Of a stretch of DNA of 64,000 bases, positions 9,262 to 17,111 are shown in pieces. Location of the stretch: assembly GCF_035989285.1 (NCBI RefSeq), contig NZ_CP108513.1, positions 3,596,001-3,660,000 of the forward strand, given 5' to 3'. The position numbers and the translations under genes were made by a program. Positions within the stretch are counted from its first letter, which is position 1. Each line of letters opens with the position of its first letter. The notes under the pieces were generated by a model. That model searched no databases. It saw nothing but the letters and a program-made list of their open reading frames with translations, and was not told where the DNA came from. The stretch is from Streptomyces sp. NBC_01235 (GTDB taxonomy: Bacteria > Actinomycetota > Actinomycetes > Streptomycetales > Streptomycetaceae).

Positions 9262-10896
9262 TCAGGGCACGTACCGTGCGGAGCCGGTGACGCCGTTCAT
9301 GGCCATCATCGACTCCCAGTAGGCCGCGTTGTCCTTGCCGTTGGTCACGATCTCAAGACCGCGGATCTCGGAGTTCGCCGGGTTGGCCATCGCGCTCTTG
9401 TACCGACGCAGCTCCGACTCGTCACCCCGGTACATGCCGTCGATCAGCGGGTCCCACTTCGGGTCGCCCTTGGCATCCACCTTCACGGGCTTGGCGAGCG
9501 TCTCGTTGACGCGCTCGATGCTGCGGAAACTGCGCTTCGCGCAGTCCGGGTCGCGGACGTGCTTCGCCTCGACGAGGTAGCCGTCGACGGGACGTATCCC
9601 GTCCACCATGAGCCCCTGCTTACGGCCGGCCAGCGGTACCTCGCGCTCCGGGTAGCCGGCCACGCGTAGCTGATAGGCGTTGTCGGGGTTGGTGGGGCCA
9701 CCACCTCCGGCGAAGCCCCCGGTGTTGAGCGAGTTCAGCCAGGTGCGGAACCCGGGCTGCTCTCCTGAGGTGAGAAGGCGGGTGGTGCCGGGCGCCGGAG
9801 GGATGGGGTCCTGGGCGGGGATGGAGGGGTCGATCCTGTTGATCGCCGGAAGGATGGCCGGAGCCTGCCCGCGGTAGGAGGCGAGGACCAGCGGCACAGG
9901 GACCGGAACGGGCACGGGAAGAAGCGGCGGTACGGGAAGCCCGGGAGGATCGTCAGAGCCCTGGGGGAGCTTGACGCGCTTCTCGGACTCGTCCAGGGCA
10001 TGGGCGACGTCGCCGAGCTGGTGGATCCAGGGATCGCCGAGTACCGCGTCGAGGAGCCCGCCGTCGTCGCCGTTGCCGCCGAACATCGGCTGGTCCCACG
10101 GCATCTCGACGTGGAAGGGGTCCAAATCGTTCTGGGTGATCTTCCGCTTCGCCGCTTCGACGTGATCCGCGTACTGGTCACAGGCTTTGGCGAGCTGGTT
10201 GCACGCCGCCACGAGGTTGGCGACCAGTGTCTCGTCCTGCTGGGCCCGTTCGGGTGGCTCCGCGAAGCCGACGAACGCTTTGAAGTAGAGGCGGAACGCG
10301 TCCGCGGCCTCCCCGGAGTGTGCTTTGTCGGCCGTGTGCGCGAACACCTGGGCGTCCTCCAGGAAACGCAGCATCATCTTCCCGCCCGCACGCCAGGACA
10401 CGGCGACGTCCCGCAGCTTCTCCGGCGAGCCGCGGAAGCGATCGCTCATGCCGGCCGGGGCGTACTGGTCGTACCAAGCCGTGTCGCCGACGGCTTCAGG
10501 CAACTCCTGGCCCAGCCCGAGGAAGCTCTCGGTGCAGTCCGCTCCGGGGTCGCCCATGCCGGCGGTCAGGTCCACCTGCTTGTTCAGGATCGCGGAGGCG
10601 ATCTGGCTGTCCCGCGCCATGAACTCGCGGGCGTTGCGCATCAGCCCCTTGCCGGTCTCGCCCATCACGTAGGCACTGAAGCCCATCTTGTCGAGCGTGG
10701 TGGAGGCCGCCGACTTGTACACCTTCGCGAACGCCCGCCCCGCGTCGTCATCCCCGGCCATGCCATGTTGCCGGTCGAGTTCGTGGAAGAGCGCGATGGC
10801 GGTATCGCGCGTTCCGACCATGACCGTGCCCACCATTCCCATGGACGCCTTGATCATGCCCTCGGCTATGACCTTCAGGTCCAGCGGCAGCCCCAC
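9262..10896 (-). CDS. Polymorphic toxin with C-terminal restriction-endonuclease-fold domain
   Basis: About 544 residues. The N-terminal 270 residues are helical with a WRAGG turn near 175, like WXG100/LXG-type export domains used by type VII secretion. A proline-rich linker (PVPPLLPVPVPVPVP) follows near residue 330. The last 135 residues match the restriction-endonuclease-fold toxin-2 group: YQLRVAGYPEREVP, then VDGIRP and the catalytic VEAKHV (Glu-x-Lys). This predicts DNA or RNA cleavage in a target cell. I prefer the GTG at 10896 (GGAG six bases upstream) over the ATG at 10902, which touches the same GGAG. The likely immunity gene follows at once. Confidence 0.85.
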   Translation of the reverse strand: MGLPLDLKVIAEGMIKASMGMVGTVMVGTRDTAIALFHELDRQHGMAGDDDAGRAFAKVYKSAASTTLDKMGFSAYVMGETGKGLMRNAREFMARDSQIASAILNKQVDLTAGMGDPGADCTESFLGLGQELPEAVGDTAWYDQYAPAGMSDRFRGSPEKLRDVAVSWRAGGKMMLRFLEDAQVFAHTADKAHSGEAADAFRLYFKAFVGFAEPPERAQQDETLVANLVAACNQLAKACDQYADHVEAAKRKITQNDLDPFHVEMPWDQPMFGGNGDDGGLLDAVLGDPWIHQLGDVAHALDESEKRVKLPQGSDDPPGLPVPPLLPVPVPVPVPLVLASYRGQAPAILPAINRIDPSIPAQDPIPPAPGTTRLLTSGEQPGFRTWLNSLNTGGFAGGGGPTNPDNAYQLRVAGYPEREVPLAGRKQGLMVDGIRPVDGYLVEAKHVRDPDCAKRSFRSIERVNETLAKPVKVDAKGDPKWDPLIDGMYRGDESELRRYKSAMANPANSEIRGLEIVTNGKDNAAYWESMMAMNGVTGSARYVP

Positions 10897-10987
10897 GCTC
10901 ATCTCCGTCCGGTGAACTGGCCTGTTGGCCCGAGCAACTGACTATCTGTTCTATCGCACAGGCGTCCTTCCCTGTGGGCCCGGTCTG

Positions 10988-11458
10988 TCACAGGGAGACC
11001 TCGGCCCAGACGGTCTTGACGAACTTGTTGCGCGGCTCGCAGCCCCAGTGGGTGGCGAAGGCGTCGACGAGGAGAAGGCCACGGCCGTTTGCTGCCGTAT
11101 CGGGCGGCGGCGATGTTGCAGCGGTTGTGCCGTCGGGCAATGGGAGCAGCCGGTCCGGGCGGGTGTCGCTGACCTCGACTCGGACTTGGGTTGCAGTGAG
11201 GGAGAGACGTACCTCGAAGTCCCGACCGGGAGTACGGCCGTGTGTGACGGCGTTCGCGGCGAGTTCGGCGGTGATGGCGACGAGGGCGCGCGTGACGGGG
11301 ACGGTGCGGGGGATGCCCCACTCTTCGAGTTGCTGCTCCACGAGGAGACGGGCGAGACGGGCGCCTCGGCGGGTGGAGCTGAGCTGGATTCTGAAGTGGT
11401 GGGCGGGAGCGGAGGCGGGGATGAGGGCGGGGGAGGTTGTGGGGGAGGGGGTGATCAT
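10988..11458 (-). CDS. ATP-binding protein, anti-sigma (RsbW/SpoIIAB-like) kinase family
   Basis: A 156-residue GHKL-type ATPase of the HATPase_c_2 group that is abundant in Streptomyces. AITAELAANAVTHG (near residue 65) is the N-box, VRVEVSDTRPD the G1 region with Asp, and GRGLLLVDAFATHWG the G2 region. Such proteins either phosphorylate anti-sigma antagonists or stand alone with unknown partners. The start ATG at 11458 overlaps the stop of a 78-codon gene (ATGA), indicating translational coupling. The toxin gene lies 91 bp downstream on the same strand. Confidence 0.85.
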   Translation of the reverse strand: MITPSPTTSPALIPASAPAHHFRIQLSSTRRGARLARLLVEQQLEEWGIPRTVPVTRALVAITAELAANAVTHGRTPGRDFEVRLSLTATQVRVEVSDTRPDRLLPLPDGTTAATSPPPDTAANGRGLLLVDAFATHWGCEPRNKFVKTVWAEVSL

Positions 11459-11691
11459 GCCGTCACCTGCATGGCGTGGGCGTTGTGCGCGGCCAGGTAG
11501 GGGCGGATGAGGGTGTTGTCTTCTCCTCGGAGTAGGGAGGTGTGGGGGTGGCGGCGGAATTCCGGGGAGGAGTAGGAGCAGGGTGCGGGTGTGGGGGGCG
11601 GTGCTGTTGTTGGGGACTGGCGGTGGCGTCCGGATGGGGGCCACAGGAGTCGCAGCAGTTGCTCGAAGAGGCGGGTGGGGGAGGGCAGCAC
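11455..11691 (-). CDS. Small conserved Streptomyces protein coupled to the ATPase gene
   Basis: A 78-residue protein, VLPSPTRLFEQLLRLLWPP at the N terminus and ending LLRGEDNTLIRPYLAAHNAH plus six more residues. The pattern (basic GRHR, proline-rich middle, LLRGED-x3-RPYL end) is one I know from small proteins beside XRE/ATPase pairs in Streptomyces. The GTG at 11691 has GGAG nine bases upstream. Its stop overlaps the next ATG by four bases. It lies divergent from the XRE regulator gene. Function unknown. Confidence 0.7.
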   Translation of the reverse strand: MLPSPTRLFEQLLRLLWPPSGRHRQSPTTAPPPTPAPCSYSSPEFRRHPHTSLLRGEDNTLIRPYLAAHNAHAMQVTA

Positions 11692-11847
11692 GTTGTCGAA
11701 CTCCGCTTGGTGTGGGTGGCCGGGGCTTGAGGAGCGGGGCCACGAAGGACATCGCTGTGTAGCGATCCGCTTACAGAGTGAGACGGAGCGGGCTACCCTC
11801 GCCAGGGGGTAGCAGGTGACAAGGCTTCTGTCACACGGGAGTTGACG

Positions 11848-12642
11848 TTGAGTAACATCTATGGGGATTGGTTGAAGGCTCAGCGCGAGACGGCTGGGCT
11901 GACACAGCAAGAGCTGGCGGACCAGGCGATCATGACCCGTTCGCACATCTCGCACATCGAGGCCGGCCGCCGCATCCCGTCCAAGGAAGACGCGCGACGA
12001 CTGGACAGGGCGCTGAACACCGGTGACGTGCTGAGCAGCTTCCTGCCGGATGAAGGCGCGGCGGTCGCGGAGTACTTCGAGGCGGCTCTGCTGCTCGAAC
12101 AGCAGGCAACGGTGATCCACGAGTTCGCGCCGTCGTTCGTCCCGGGCATCCTCCAGACCAAGAGGTACGCGCATGCAGTTCTGAGCACGTCCTTCCCTCC
12201 TGTGAGCGAAGCGGAATGTGACAGGCTCGTTGTCACACGCCTTGACCGTGCCAAGATCCTCGACAACCCGGTTAGTCCGATCGTCTGGGCCCTGCTCGAC
12301 GAAGCTGTACTGCGTCGCGTCGTGGGCAGCCGAGAGATCATGGCCGACCAGATCATGCACATGGTTCGGCTCGTGGAGAGCGGACGCGTGCGAGTGCACG
12401 TGATGCCTTACGACGTCGGTGCGTATCAGCTTCTCCAGAGCCTGCTCACCTTGATGTGGTTCGAGGACCAGCCTCCGGTGGCTTACTCGGAGGGCGTCCA
12501 GGTCGGCAAGGTGCACGACTCTCCGGCCGTGGTCACACGCCTTCAAGGCGTCTACGCTCTGGCCATGACCGATGCACTGTCACTCAAGGAGTCGTTGGGC
12601 ATGATGCGGGCGATAGCAGAGGACTACGGACATCGTGGCTGA
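11848..12642 (+). CDS. XRE family transcriptional regulator with DUF5753 domain
   Basis: About 264 residues. The helix-turn-helix occupies residues 10-60 (AGLTQQELADQAIMTRSHIS), and the rest is a DUF5753 ligand-type domain (FVPGILQTKRYAHAVLSTSF and onward). The TTG at 11848 has GGGA seven bases upstream; another TTG at 11842 is also in frame. A DUF397 gene overlaps its 3' end, the usual partner arrangement in Streptomyces (BldB/WhiJ-like pairs). It is divergent from the small-protein/ATPase/toxin genes and may regulate them, which is inference. Confidence 0.88.
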   Translation: MSNIYGDWLKAQRETAGLTQQELADQAIMTRSHISHIEAGRRIPSKEDARRLDRALNTGDVLSSFLPDEGAAVAEYFEAALLLEQQATVIHEFAPSFVPGILQTKRYAHAVLSTSFPPVSEAECDRLVVTRLDRAKILDNPVSPIVWALLDEAVLRRVVGSREIMADQIMHMVRLVESGRVRVHVMPYDVGAYQLLQSLLTLMWFEDQPPVAYSEGVQVGKVHDSPAVVTRLQGVYALAMTDALSLKESLGMMRAIAEDYGHRG

Positions 12643-12856
12643 GCAGACCATCCCGAACAGTTCCGTGTTGGCAGGCTGGCGTAGGTCGTCCTACAGCGGT
12701 CCCGAAGGCGGTAGTTGTGTGGAGGTGCTAGATGGCTACCCGGCAGGTGTGCCTGTTCGGGACTCCAAGGCACCCCAAGGGCCTGCGCTGGTCTTCTCGG
12801 CCGCTGGTTGGGCGGCGTTCGTTGTGGCGGTGAAGACCAGCGGCCTTCGGTCCTGA
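12635..12856 (+). CDS. DUF397 domain protein
   Basis: A 73-residue protein with the DUF397 hallmark WRRSSYSGPEGGSCVEV followed by VPVRDSKAPQGPALVFSAAG. It starts GTG inside the last codons of the XRE regulator gene (8-bp overlap), so the two are coupled. In Streptomyces these small proteins work with the adjacent XRE regulator, often in development; the exact function is unknown. Confidence 0.88.
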   Translation: MAEQTIPNSSVLAGWRRSSYSGPEGGSCVEVLDGYPAGVPVRDSKAPQGPALVFSAAGWAAFVVAVKTSGLRS

Positions 12857-13084
12857 GACTCAGGCCGGCGGTACGAGGGGCGGTGGCAGGGGCTGTGCGG
12901 GGTAGGCGAATTTTCCGTGCGCCCGTTCCTGCTTTTCTCCGCCAGATCAGCAACCGCGCTGATCAGGGAAGCTCGTCAGACTTTCCGTGGGGTTTGGGTA
13001 AGCACTCGGGGGCGAGGGAATGGCAACGCAACCGGGAGCGGCAAAGCACCCTGGCAGGCGGCCAAGCGGCTCAGGTTCAGCGGC
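12857..13084. other. Intergenic stretch between DUF397 gene and rnpB
   Basis: 228 bases with no convincing reading frame. A small GATCAG...CTGATC inverted repeat near 12944-12965 could end transcripts. Nothing else is apparent. Confidence 0.5.
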
Positions 13085-13494
13085 AGACGAGTCGGGCTGT
13101 ACGCCGGGTTCTGTTCCGAGGGGTCCTCGCGGACCCCCCGGCGACGGCCATCCATCTAGGGCCGGCGTTGCCGCCGGCCTCGTGCGGTCTACCCGCGGAC
13201 TCGGGCGGGCAGCCCTCGAACGTCCGCGCAGAGCCACCTCTTACAGTGGCTCCTTTTGACCTTGCTCCGGGTGGGGTTTACCTAGCTGCCCAGGTCGCCC
13301 TGGGCACTGGTGGTCTCTTACACCACCGTTTCACCCTTACCGGGGGCCGAAGCCCTCGGCGGTCTGTTTTCTGTGGCACTGTCCCGCGGGTCACCCCGGG
13401 TGGCCGTTAGCCATCACCCTGCCCTGTGGAGCCCGGACGTTCCTCGGGAAGCCCCCTAAGGGGACTCCACGCGGCCGTCCGCCCGGCTCGTCTG
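13085..13494 (-). ncRNA. rnpB: RNase P RNA (bacterial type A)
   Basis: The RNA subunit of RNase P, which cleaves the 5' leader from tRNA precursors. Read on the minus strand it begins GACGAGCCGGGCGG, which pairs with the 3' end CAGCCCGACTCGTC as helix P1. Conserved core blocks are present: GAGGAACGTCCGGGCTCC near 13443-13420, CAGGGTGATGGCTAACG, GGTAAGGGTGAAACGGTG, AGGTAAACCCC, and the 3' block AGAACCCGGCGTAC near 13100. Size of about 410 nt fits actinobacteria. Ends are placed from P1 pairing and are accurate to a few bases. Its 5' 38 nt overlap the end of the EamA transporter gene. Confidence 0.95.
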
Positions 13495-14406
13495 CCGTGT
13501 CGACCATGTTACCGGGCGCGGGTCCTGCTTCCGTCCCGCCGGTCCCGCCGGTCCCGCCGCCGTCGCGAGCACCGAGCCCGCCAGGATCAGGGTGAAGGCG
13601 GCGGCGATCGTCGGGGTCAGGGGCTCGTCGAGGAACAGGGTGCCCGCCGCCACCGCGACCGCGGGGTTGACGTACGTGAAGACCGTCGCGCGGGTGGGGC
13701 CGACCTCCTTGATCAGTTCCAGGAAGGCTACGAAGGCGAGCGCCGTGCAGATCACGCCCAGGCCGATGAGGGCGGTCAGGACCGACGCGGAAGGCATCTC
13801 CGCAGGCCAGGTTGCTACCGCCGCCGGCGCGTAGACCAGGGCCGCCAGCGCCAGGCAGGGCGCCGTGAGCTGCAGTGTAGGTACGTCCTTCAGCCAACGT
13901 GCCGCGATCAGGGGCGCCGTCGCGTATCCCAGCACCGTCAGGAACACCTCCGCCAGAGAGCGGGCGTCGCCGCCGGTGAGATGCGGCACGGTGAGGACGC
14001 CGACGCCCGCCAGTCCCAGCGCGAGTCCGGTGACCCGCCGTATGCCCAGGCGTTCGGTGTCGCCGAAGAAGCGTGCGAGGGCGACGCCGACGATCGGTAC
14101 GCCCGCGATCAGCAGGCCCGCTGTCGAACTGGACAGGTGGCGCTCGGCGTCCGTGAGCGTGAACCACGGGCCGATGATCTCGACGCACGCGAAGGCCAGC
14201 ATGGGCAGCCAGTGGGTACGGACGGTCCGGACCAGGCCGCCGCCGCGTAGCGCGAAGGGGAGCAGGAGGACGGCGCCCAAGGCGCAGCGCGTGAACACCA
14301 CCATGGACGGTGACAGCGGGGCGTCCACCGCCACCTTGATCATCAGGTAGGGGATGCCCCACACCACTCCCATCAGGGAGAACAGGAACCAGCCGCGTGC
14401 AGTCAT
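13456..14406 (-). CDS. EamA family (DMT superfamily) transporter
   Basis: A 316-residue protein with ten hydrophobic segments in two repeated EamA halves (MGVVWGIPYLMIKVAV at the start of the first; VTALIGLGVICTALAFVAFL-type segment in the second). DMT carriers export metabolites or drugs. The last 13 residues (RQTSRADGRVESP) are encoded by DNA that is also the 5' end of rnpB, and the stop TAG lies in the RNase P RNA. The gene is the last of a DUF4260-TetR-AraC-EamA run on the minus strand; the AraC stop is 25 bp upstream. Confidence 0.9.
   Translation of the reverse strand: MTARGWFLFSLMGVVWGIPYLMIKVAVDAPLSPSMVVFTRCALGAVLLLPFALRGGGLVRTVRTHWLPMLAFACVEIIGPWFTLTDAERHLSSSTAGLLIAGVPIVGVALARFFGDTERLGIRRVTGLALGLAGVGVLTVPHLTGGDARSLAEVFLTVLGYATAPLIAARWLKDVPTLQLTAPCLALAALVYAPAAVATWPAEMPSASVLTALIGLGVICTALAFVAFLELIKEVGPTRATVFTYVNPAVAVAAGTLFLDEPLTPTIAAAFTLILAGSVLATAAGPAGPAGRKQDPRPVTWSTRQTSRADGRVESP
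13500..13511 (-). promoter_or_regulatory. Candidate -10 element for rnpB
   Basis: TAACAT on the minus strand (13511-13506) lies 12 bases before the predicted rnpB 5' end, inside the last codons of the EamA gene. No convincing -35 hexamer was seen. Confidence 0.35.
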
Positions 14407-14431
14407 ACGGGGAGTTTCGGCCGGGCCGAGG

Positions 14432-15253
14432 TCAGGTGTCTTGAACGCTGTTGCGGTACGCCGCCGGGGTCACGCCCATGACCCGGCGGAACCAGCGGGT
14501 GAGGTGGGCCTGGTCCGCGAAGCCGACCAGGGACGCCACCTCGGCCGGGCGCAGGCCGGATTCCAGCAGGGCTCTCGCCCTGGTCACCCGGTACTGGGCC
14601 AGCCAGGCGTACGGCGGTATGCCGGTCGTCGTGCGGAAGGCGCGCAGGAGTTGGTAGCGGGACAGGCCCAGGTCGGCGGCGAGGTCGGAGAGGGAGGGCG
14701 GGGCGAGGAGTTCGTCGGCGAGGCGGTCGCGGACGGCGTGGGTGATGCGCTCGGCGCCGGGGATCGTGTCGCACACCGGGCGGGCCGTGGAGTGGCGGCG
14801 GGCGAGGGCCGTCAGCAGCCACGGGAAGCGGGACTCGGCCTCCAGGGGGTCGGGGCAGGCGGCCAGTTCCGTGTGGGCGCGGGCCAGGGCGGCGGCCAGT
14901 TCGGGGTCGTCGAGGAGGGGTTCGCGGAAGTGCGGAAGGCCGCCGAGGGTGCCGTCCGTCAGCAGCGAGACAGGCGCGTAGAGCGCGCGGTAGGCGTAGC
15001 CGCCGGTGGGGGTTGCCGGGCCGCCGGTATGCATCTCGCCGGGGGCGAGGACGACGACGGAGCCGGGGCCGGTGCGGATGCGGCCGCCGCGGTAGTCGAT
15101 GATCTCGGAGCCGTCGACGCACACGCCGACGGTGAACTCCTCGTGGGCGTGCGGTGCGTAGACGTGCTGGTCGAAGCGGGCGGTGAGCAGGTCGAGGGGC
15201 GGGCCGCAGCGGCCCAGCCGGGCTCTGGTCCACCACGCCTGTTCACGGTTCAC
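14432..15253 (-). CDS. AraC family transcriptional regulator
   Basis: About 273 residues from a GTG at 15253. The N-terminal cupin-like sensor includes HVYAPHAHEEFTVGVCVDG (near residues 28-48) with the metal/ligand-type histidines and VVLAPGEMHTG. The C-terminal 100 residues hold two helix-turn-helices (LSDLAADLGLSRYQLLRAF and PAEVASLVGFADQAHLTRWF). It resembles AraC regulators that control adjacent efflux genes, so the EamA transporter just downstream is the likely target. The ATG upstream in frame at 15319 would overlap the TetR gene and is less likely. Confidence 0.87.
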   Translation of the reverse strand: MNREQAWWTRARLGRCGPPLDLLTARFDQHVYAPHAHEEFTVGVCVDGSEIIDYRGGRIRTGPGSVVVLAPGEMHTGGPATPTGGYAYRALYAPVSLLTDGTLGGLPHFREPLLDDPELAAALARAHTELAACPDPLEAESRFPWLLTALARRHSTARPVCDTIPGAERITHAVRDRLADELLAPPSLSDLAADLGLSRYQLLRAFRTTTGIPPYAWLAQYRVTRARALLESGLRPAEVASLVGFADQAHLTRWFRRVMGVTPAAYRNSVQDT

Positions 15254-15285
15254 GCGCCACCCCCATGCGTTCCTGACCCCTGGTG

Positions 15286-15807
15286 CTACGGGTGCAACGC
15301 CTTCAGGCCTCGGTTCCATGCCGCCGGGATATCGGCGTCGTCCGGAAAGCGGCCGTGGATCTCCAGGATCACCATGCCGTGGGCGAAGGCCCAGGTCGCG
15401 CGGGCCAGGTCGAGATCGCCGCCGCATGCCCGCAGCAGCGGCATCGCGGCCCGGTCCTCCAGGCCGAGCGGGAGCGCGGCGCGGGGCAGGGGGCGTTCCG
15501 TGGCCAGGCAGTACAGGTGGGGGTGGGCCAGCGCGTACGTCCGGTAGGCCTCCGCGAGCGCGGTGAGGGAGTCCGCCGCCTCCAGGGCCGCCGCCGTCTC
15601 CTCCAGCATCTGGGCCGTCAGCTCGACCTCGACGGCGTGCTTGTCGGGGAAGTGCTTGTAGAGGGAGGGCGCCTTGATGCCGAGGTGGTCGGCGAGGGCG
15701 CGCATGGTGAGCGCGGCGGGCCCGGCCTCCTCCAGGAGGGACCGGGCGGCCGTCGCGATCTCCCGGGCGCGCGGGGTCAGTCGTTCGGTGAGCAGCCGGT
15801 CAGCCAC
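15286..15807 (-). CDS. TetR family regulator with WHG-type C-terminal domain
   Basis: A 173-residue repressor. The helix-turn-helix is MRALADHLGIKAPSLYKHFP at residues 39-58, and the C-terminal part (YRTYALAHPHLYCLATERPL) is of the TetR WHG type. Its ATG at 15807 overlaps the stop of the DUF4260 gene by eight bases, so it is coupled to it. Two identical-arm palindromes upstream of the operon are probably its operators, giving autoregulation. Confidence 0.88.
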   Translation of the reverse strand: MADRLLTERLTPRAREIATAARSLLEEAGPAALTMRALADHLGIKAPSLYKHFPDKHAVEVELTAQMLEETAAALEAADSLTALAEAYRTYALAHPHLYCLATERPLPRAALPLGLEDRAAMPLLRACGGDLDLARATWAFAHGMVILEIHGRFPDDADIPAAWNRGLKALHP

Positions 15808-16228
15808 GCTGGAAGCCCTCCTTCGTACGCAGTCCGTAGCCGAAGGCGCGATCGTACGAGATGTGCGCGAGCCAGCCGCACAGGGCCGCGAACAGCGGGG
15901 CCCAGGTGAACGGCCCGAACGCGTAGAGGGCCATGAGCGCGAGCGGGACGAGGGCGCGGTGCATCGCGTTGTAGTACGGCACCGCGCGGGGCGAGAGCCG
16001 GCCCTTCGCCATGCGGGGCGCGTCGTCGAGGGCGACGAGGAAGGTCAGGTCCGGGGCGACGAGGAAGGCGAACGCGAAGGTTCCGGCGAGCCAGCCGTGG
16101 TTGACGGCCTCCAGGACCGCGAACGCCGACCAGAACAGCGCGCCCGCGAGCCAGGCGGTGCGGCGGACGAGGGTGAGGGGGGAGCGGGGGGTCGTCGTGA
16201 CCGTGGTGGCCGTGGTGACCGTACTCAT
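15800..16228 (-). CDS. DUF4260-type membrane protein
   Basis: A 142-residue protein with four hydrophobic helices. Motifs typical of DUF4260 are LEAVNHGWLAG, FLVAPDLTFLVAL, PYYNAMHRALVPL and WLAHISYDRAFGYGLRTKEGF. The ATG at 16228 has AAGGAGG nine bases upstream. It is first in an operon with the TetR and AraC regulators and the EamA transporter. No activity is established for the family as far as I know. Confidence 0.85.
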   Translation of the reverse strand: MSTVTTATTVTTTPRSPLTLVRRTAWLAGALFWSAFAVLEAVNHGWLAGTFAFAFLVAPDLTFLVALDDAPRMAKGRLSPRAVPYYNAMHRALVPLALMALYAFGPFTWAPLFAALCGWLAHISYDRAFGYGLRTKEGFQRG

Positions 16229-16264
16229 GGCTGCTGCCTCCTTGGGCGCTTGGGCTCCAGGACT

Positions 16265-16316
16265 GGCTAACGCCGTTAGCCCGACAGTCGGAACTGTAGG
16301 GCTAACAGTGTTAGCC
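16265..16316. promoter_or_regulatory. Two TetR-type operators upstream of the DUF4260 operon
   Basis: GGCTAAC-GCC-GTTAGCC (16265-16281) and GGCTAAC-AGT-GTTAGCC (16300-16316) are perfect palindromes with identical 7-bp arms, centred 35 bp apart. They lie 37-88 bp upstream of the first start codon of the operon that encodes a TetR protein. The pair brackets the probable promoter. Confidence 0.8.
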
Positions 16317-16418
16317 GTCAAGAAGCCCGCCCGGCAAGAAGCCCGCCCGGACCTCCCGGACCTCCCGGGCCCCCACGGGCCTCCCCGGACCCCCCGGGCC
16401 GACCCGGCTCCGTGCGGG

Positions 16419-17048
16419 TCAGCCGGCCGCGAACACCCCCTCCAGCGCATCGAAGGCTGCCGTCAGCCGCGTCCGGTGCTCGTCCATGACGGCCGTCACC
16501 CGCTCCCCCGCGAGCATGCGGCGCGCGGTGGTGACGTAGACCGAGCGGTAGGCCGCGACCGTCATGACGGCCGCGAGGTGCGGGTCGGGGAGGTCGGGGG
16601 CGGTCTCCGCGAGGGTCCGCGCCAGGGCCTCCTCCAGCTCCTCGACGCCCTCGCGGGCGCGGGCGCGCAGTGCGGGCGAGTCGACGACGATCCGCCAGAA
16701 GTGCGGGAAGTCGTCGTCGAGGCCGCCCAACGGGTGCCGCTGGTCGAGGAGTTGGAACGCGAGGGCGCGGAGGGCGGCGAGCGGGGTCTCGGCGGGATCG
16801 CGTTTCCCGACCGCTTGCGTGAACATCTCCACGGCCTGGGGGATGCGGTCGAGGAAGAGGTCCTCCTTGCGCGGGAAGTAGTTGAAGACGGTCATCGCGG
16901 ACACCTCCGCCGCCCTGGCGACCTCCGCGACGGTCACCTCGTCGAAGCCGCGCTCGACGAACAGGCCGGTCGCGACGTCCGAGATCCGCTGCCGCGTGGC
17001 CTGCTTCTTGCGTTCCCGAAGGGACGGTTCCGCTTTCTCTTCCTCCAT
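16419..17048 (-). CDS. TetR/AcrR family transcriptional regulator
   Basis: About 209 residues. Helix-turn-helix: VTVAEVARAAEVSAMTVFNYF, followed by the usual PRKEDLFLDRI helix. The start is uncertain: the GTG at 17084 overlaps a TATAGT -10-like box, so I chose the ATG at 17048, which has GGAGG five bases upstream (17051 and 17063 are alternatives). It is divergent from the FAD monooxygenase and probably represses it, as in many Streptomyces efflux or monooxygenase pairs. Confidence 0.87.
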   Translation of the reverse strand: MEEEKAEPSLRERKKQATRQRISDVATGLFVERGFDEVTVAEVARAAEVSAMTVFNYFPRKEDLFLDRIPQAVEMFTQAVGKRDPAETPLAALRALAFQLLDQRHPLGGLDDDFPHFWRIVVDSPALRARAREGVEELEEALARTLAETAPDLPDPHLAAVMTVAAYRSVYVTTARRMLAGERVTAVMDEHRTRLTAAFDALEGVFAAG

Positions 17049-17063
17049 CATGCCCTCCATCAT

Positions 17064-17105
17064 GAGAAAAACTATAGCGGCCACAAACTTTTAGTGACTA
17101 CAGTG
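17064..17105. promoter_or_regulatory. Divergent promoter region of TetR and monooxygenase genes
   Basis: A TATAGT box on the minus strand (17076-17071) could drive the TetR gene. The adjacent TTTTAGTGACTACAGTG (17089-17105) contains TAGT-G-ACTA and lies directly before the monooxygenase ATG, so it could be the repressor site. Both are weak calls. Confidence 0.35.
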
Positions 17106-17111
17106 AAACTC

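Noticed and set aside
16011..17111. Long N-terminal extension of the monooxygenase frame
   Set aside because: It runs antisense through the TetR and DUF4260 genes. The FAD-binding motif starts 12 residues after the ATG at 17112.
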